This document shows, piece after piece, positions 61,054 through 64,000 of a stretch of DNA of 64,000 nucleotides. Each line of letters begins with the position of its first letter. The first letter of the stretch is position 1. The notes beneath the pieces are model-generated. The model was not told the origin of the DNA. It worked only from the letters and a program-made list of their open reading frames with translations, and did no database searches. Origin of the DNA: Jejuia sp043557195 (GTDB taxonomy: Bacteria > Bacteroidota > Bacteroidia > Flavobacteriales > Flavobacteriaceae); contig CP121314.1 of assembly GCA_043557195.1 (NCBI GenBank), positions 2,418,001 through 2,482,000 of the forward strand, in the 5' to 3' direction. The position numbers and the translations under genes were made by a program.

Positions 61054-62399
61054 TGAAACTAAAAAGAACACTTATAAAGAATGCTAACATTGTAAATGAA
61101 GGCAAAACTTTTAGCGGCGATATATTAATTGAAGGTGAGTTTATTAAGGAGATTGATACGTCAATTAGTGCAAAATGGGCAGATGTAACGATAATTGATG
61201 CTGAAGGAAAATATGTGTTGCCAGGAGCTATTGATGACCAAGTGCATTTTAGAGAGCCAGGGTTAACACATAAAGCTGATATTGCAACAGAATCAAAAGC
61301 TGCTTTAGCAGGTGGTATCACATCGTTTATTGAGATGCCAAATACCAATCCGCAAACTACTACAGTTGAGAAGCTTGAGGAAAAATTTGAGATTGCATCA
61401 AAAACATCATCAGCAAATTATTCATTTATGTTTGGTGGCACAAACGATAACTTAGATGAAATTTTGAAAGTTGATGAAACCACTGTTGCTGGTTTGAAAT
61501 TGTTTTTAGGTTCCTCTACTGGAAATATGTTGGTAGATGATCCAAAAGTGCTAGAAAAAATCTTTCAAAGTACAAAAATGGTCATTTCAGTGCATTGTGA
61601 AGATGAAGCTACAATAAGAGAAAATCTCAAGGAACATGTTGAGAAATATGGTGATGATATTCCAATAGAAAAGCATCCAATCATCAGAAGTGAAGCCGCG
61701 TGCTATTTATCATCATCAACGGCAATTGAATTGGCTAAAAAAACAGGAGCAAGATTGCATGTATTCCATCTATCTACTGGTAAGGAAACGAATTTGTTTA
61801 CCAATAAAATTCCTTTAAAGGACAAAAAGATAACTTCAGAAGTATGTATACACCATTTGTGGTTTTCAGATGAGGATTACAAGAAAAAGGGAACACATAT
61901 CAAATGGAATCCAGCAGTTAAAACCGCTGAAGATAGAGCGCAATTATGGGAAGCACTTTTAGATGATAGGATTGATGTAATTGCAACCGACCATGCGCCA
62001 CATACTATAGAAGAGAAGAATAACGTTTATACAAAAGCACCTTCTGGTGGTCCGTTAGTGCAACACGCCTTGCCCGCAATGTTAGAAATGTATCATAAAG
62101 GTAAAATTACAATTGAAAAAATTGTAGAAAAAATGTGCCATAACCCAGCTATTTTGTTTGATGTAGAACGTAGAGGTTATGTAAAGGAAGGCTATTATGC
62201 AGATTTGGTTTTAGTGGATTTGAATAGCCCATGGACGGTTAAAAAAGATAATATTCTTTATAAATGTGGATGGTCTCCTTTTGAAGGGGCAACGTTTAAA
62301 TCGAGAATAACGCATACTATTTTAAATGGTAGTTTGGTGTATAATAATTTTAAATTCCCAGGAGTAAAAGCCGCTAAAAGGTTAACGTTTAACAGATGA
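61053..62399 (+). CDS. pyrC: Dihydroorotase
   Basis: Ring-closing step of pyrimidine synthesis. The 448-residue protein is a class I dihydroorotase with IDDQVHFREPGLTHKADI (residues 60 on), FIEMPNTNPQTT, the metal-site His in VISVHCEDE and ARLHVFHLSTG, and the late DVIATDHAPHT. The first His of the usual HxH metal motif is Gln63 here (QVH). The gene starts inside the stop of the glycosyltransferase and overlaps the DUF4296 gene (ATGA). Confidence 0.95.
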   Translation: MKLKRTLIKNANIVNEGKTFSGDILIEGEFIKEIDTSISAKWADVTIIDAEGKYVLPGAIDDQVHFREPGLTHKADIATESKAALAGGITSFIEMPNTNPQTTTVEKLEEKFEIASKTSSANYSFMFGGTNDNLDEILKVDETTVAGLKLFLGSSTGNMLVDDPKVLEKIFQSTKMVISVHCEDEATIRENLKEHVEKYGDDIPIEKHPIIRSEAACYLSSSTAIELAKKTGARLHVFHLSTGKETNLFTNKIPLKDKKITSEVCIHHLWFSDEDYKKKGTHIKWNPAVKTAEDRAQLWEALLDDRIDVIATDHAPHTIEEKNNVYTKAPSGGPLVQHALPAMLEMYHKGKITIEKIVEKMCHNPAILFDVERRGYVKEGYYADLVLVDLNSPWTVKKDNILYKCGWSPFEGATFKSRITHTILNGSLVYNNFKFPGVKAAKRLTFNR

Positions 62400-62920
62400 T
62401 TTACAAAAAACTAATAGTGCTATGTTGTGTTTTATTAACGCTTTCGTCATGCTACAAATACAATAAACCAGATAAACCTGATAGCCTTATTCCAAAGGAT
62501 CAAATGGTTCATATATTGCTAGATTTAAAATTGATAGGAGCTATTACAGGAAGAGATAAAAAGGTCCTAGATAGCGCTAAGGTTGACCCTGAAGGTTATA
62601 TCTACAAAAAGTATAATGTTGATAGTTTACAATTTGCGCGAAGCAATGCATATTACACCTATTATATGGATGAGTATGCCGAAATCTATATAAAAGTTAA
62701 AGACAGCTTATCAAAACTTAAAACGTATTATAAAGATAATCTTGATAAAGAGCGAGAAGATAAAAAGAAAGCAGATTCTTTAAAAGCCATAAAAAAAGAA
62801 CTAGAGCAATTAGAAATAGATGCTGAAATGGGAACGGGAGGACATGATGAGCTTGAGTCTCTAGAACTTATTGAGCCTGTTTCAGATAAAGATTCCCTGT
62901 CTTTGAAATCACCTCTCTAA
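62396..62920 (+). CDS. DUF4296 domain-containing lipoprotein
   Basis: A 174-residue lipoprotein (lipobox LSSC, Cys19) with the DUF4296 segment IPKDQMVHILLDLKLIGAI and the conserved YKKYNVDSLQFARSNAYYTYYM. The C-terminal third is highly charged. It is found after pyrC in many Bacteroidota. It starts in the pyrC stop and its last 53 bases overlap the convergent epimerase gene. Confidence 0.9.
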   Translation: MIYKKLIVLCCVLLTLSSCYKYNKPDKPDSLIPKDQMVHILLDLKLIGAITGRDKKVLDSAKVDPEGYIYKKYNVDSLQFARSNAYYTYYMDEYAEIYIKVKDSLSKLKTYYKDNLDKEREDKKKADSLKAIKKELEQLEIDAEMGTGGHDELESLELIEPVSDKDSLSLKSPL

Positions 62921-63881
62921 TAGGTTCAAATTCATAATTTAATTTTGTTATCACTTTCGAGCTATCATAGTGTTTTTCTGTGGTTAACGATTTGGCTAGT
63001 TGTCTGGTAAGTCTTCTTCGTTTACCGATTAGTTTTCGTTTTAACCAGTCTAATCTCCATACTATTTGAAGTAACCAAGATTGTGCTAATCTACTTGGGA
63101 GCTTGACGTTTAAAGCTTTCGCAATGGTTTGCAAAAATGATTTGTAAGACCAATTTTCAGCAACCAATATATACCGCTCGTTTCTTATATCGCTTTTCAG
63201 TAATTGTATCATAATATCAACTACATCTTTAGCAGAAACCAAACCTACATTTCCAGAGGTGTAATACTTAAGGCCATTATTCACTTTTTTAAAGATGCTT
63301 CCTGAGCCATAGCGCCAAATACCTGCCCCAATAATAACACCTGGGTTAACAATTACGGCATCAAGCCCTTCTTGGGTGCCACGCCATACTTCCATTTCAG
63401 CACCATACTTAGTAATGGCATACACGCTATTGTCGTCCTCAGGGTTCCAATGGGTGTCTTCGGTAATAGATTCGTTATCTTTTACAGGCTTTCCAATGGT
63501 TGCAATAGAACTAACATAGCAAAGTTTTTTAACCTTGTTAGAAATACAGAGGTTTACCACATTTGCTGTTCCTTCAATATTAGTGCGTCTTAGTAGTTTG
63601 TATTTATCAGGTTCAAACGAAACAAAAGCAGCGCAATGGTATACATATTCAATGTTCTCTAGAGCTTCATTTAACGCTGGAATATCAAGAAGATCCGCTT
63701 TTACCCATTCAATTTTATCAAAAAGATGTTGAACGTCTTCAGTATAGCAAGAAAACACTTGTTTTACGTTTTCAAGTTTGCGTTCGGTTCTATAGATGGC
63801 CCTAACATTTTCATTATCAGAAACCAATCTATAGAGTAAATGTGCGCCCACCAAACCTGTGCCTCCAGTTACTAAATTCAT
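62868..63881 (-). CDS. NAD-dependent epimerase/dehydratase family protein
   Basis: Extended short-chain dehydrogenase of 337 residues. The NAD(P) motif is TGGTGLVGAHL (near residues 5-15), with YHCAAFVSF, CYVSSIATIG and the catalytic YAITKYGAE (YxxxK), VIVNPGVIIG. Subgroup resembles sterol or flavonoid-reductase-like SDRs, so the substrate is uncertain. The C-terminal basic helical part (RLDWLKRKLIGKRRRLTR) may bind the membrane. It converges with DUF4296. Confidence 0.9.
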   Translation of the reverse strand: MNLVTGGTGLVGAHLLYRLVSDNENVRAIYRTERKLENVKQVFSCYTEDVQHLFDKIEWVKADLLDIPALNEALENIEYVYHCAAFVSFEPDKYKLLRRTNIEGTANVVNLCISNKVKKLCYVSSIATIGKPVKDNESITEDTHWNPEDDNSVYAITKYGAEMEVWRGTQEGLDAVIVNPGVIIGAGIWRYGSGSIFKKVNNGLKYYTSGNVGLVSAKDVVDIMIQLLKSDIRNERYILVAENWSYKSFLQTIAKALNVKLPSRLAQSWLLQIVWRLDWLKRKLIGKRRRLTRQLAKSLTTEKHYDSSKVITKLNYEFEPIREVISKTGNLYLKQAQ

Positions 63882-63934
63882 ACAACGAAATTAAAGAATT
63901 ATTCAGAATCGCTGCCTATTTCTACACGTATTTT

Positions 63935-63942
63935 TATATTTG
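63935..63942 (+). promoter_or_regulatory. -7 box for the last gene
   Basis: TATATTTG fits TAnnTTTG and lies 25 bases before the ATG at 63968. Confidence 0.45.
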
Positions 63943-63967
63943 CGCTAGTTTTCTAAAATAACATAAA

Positions 63968-64000
63968 ATGATAAGTAATTTTGTAGAAGAATTAACGTGG
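63968..64000 (+). CDS. tyrS: Probable tyrosine--tRNA ligase, only first 11 codons in window
   Basis: The window ends 11 codons into an ORF that reads MISNFVEELTW. Tyrosyl-tRNA synthetases of Bacteroidota usually begin with NFVEELxWRG, so this is probably tyrS. With so few residues the call rests on that match and on the promoter-like box upstream. Confidence 0.55.
   Translation, partial: MISNFVEELTW

Overview
The window looks like core chromosome of an AT-rich member of the Flavobacteriaceae (phylum Bacteroidota). The evidence is: a type IX secretion cargo protein with a C-terminal sorting domain and a PorP/SprF protein; -7 promoter boxes of the Bacteroidota type TAnnTTTG and almost no Shine-Dalgarno sequences; and lineage-typical families (DUF4271, DUF4296, DUF6089, SIMPL, paired OmpH/Skp proteins, LytS/LytTR regulators with TPRs). 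I see no rRNA, tRNA, CRISPR array, prophage or insertion sequence. Coding density is high; the only gene-poor stretch over 300 bases is 42573-43005, which holds a possible 40-residue peptide gene and two hairpins.

Layout. 1-3378: end of a cytochrome oxidase operon (subunit III, subunit IV), then a Cys-less Sco-like protein, a true Sco copper chaperone, a DUF420 protein and a small CxxC membrane protein. 3484-9638: a MacB-like efflux operon (ATPase, two permeases, adaptor, TolC) followed by a thioredoxin-like protein and tsaB. 10309-14929 (minus): MscS channel, DUF1304, a DUF255/thioredoxin lipoprotein, dodecin and a NifU protein. 15068-21729: PorP/SprF, VWA lipoprotein, SIMPL protein, a LytS-type kinase with its LytTR regulator, and a gamma-carbonic anhydrase. 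21851-30096 (minus): an envelope-biogenesis cluster, CBS protein - nadK - DUF6089 - uppS - bamA - ompH - skp - murI. 30185-36289: pdxJ, hydrolase, YvlD-like protein, then the proteostasis run tig - clpP - clpX and pth. 36302-42572: a secreted reprolysin-like protease, ribF, a vitamin K-dependent carboxylase-like (HTTM) protein and serS. 43006-54476: TPR protein, SemiSWEET, alanine dehydrogenase, YugP-like protease, a membrane-anchored MutS-like ATPase, a coiled-coil protein, an omega-amidase-like nitrilase, an Ig-like lipoprotein, comF and glyS. 54582-64000: outer-membrane protein, Lrp regulator, a scar joining truncated lys9 and DUF423 genes, pckA, hemD, DUF4271, a dolichol-phosphate-mannose-synthase-like glycosyltransferase, pyrC, DUF4296 lipoprotein, an epimerase, and the first codons of what is probably tyrS.

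How it fits together. Most genes are housekeeping: respiration and copper delivery, outer-membrane assembly, isoprenoid carrier and peptidoglycan precursor supply, protein folding and degradation, translation (seryl- and glycyl-tRNA synthetases), cofactors (B6, FAD, heme, NADP), pyrimidines and gluconeogenesis. I found no clearly new multi-gene system. The points most worth a second look are the reciprocal truncation at about 56758, a two-copy dispersed repeat with a variable central stem-loop (21735-21840 and 55772-55859), the carboxylase-like protein with the presumed catalytic lysine retained, the Cys-less Sco-like partner, the nearly leaderless glyS promoter, and several strong palindromes around tig and downstream of the lrp-type gene.
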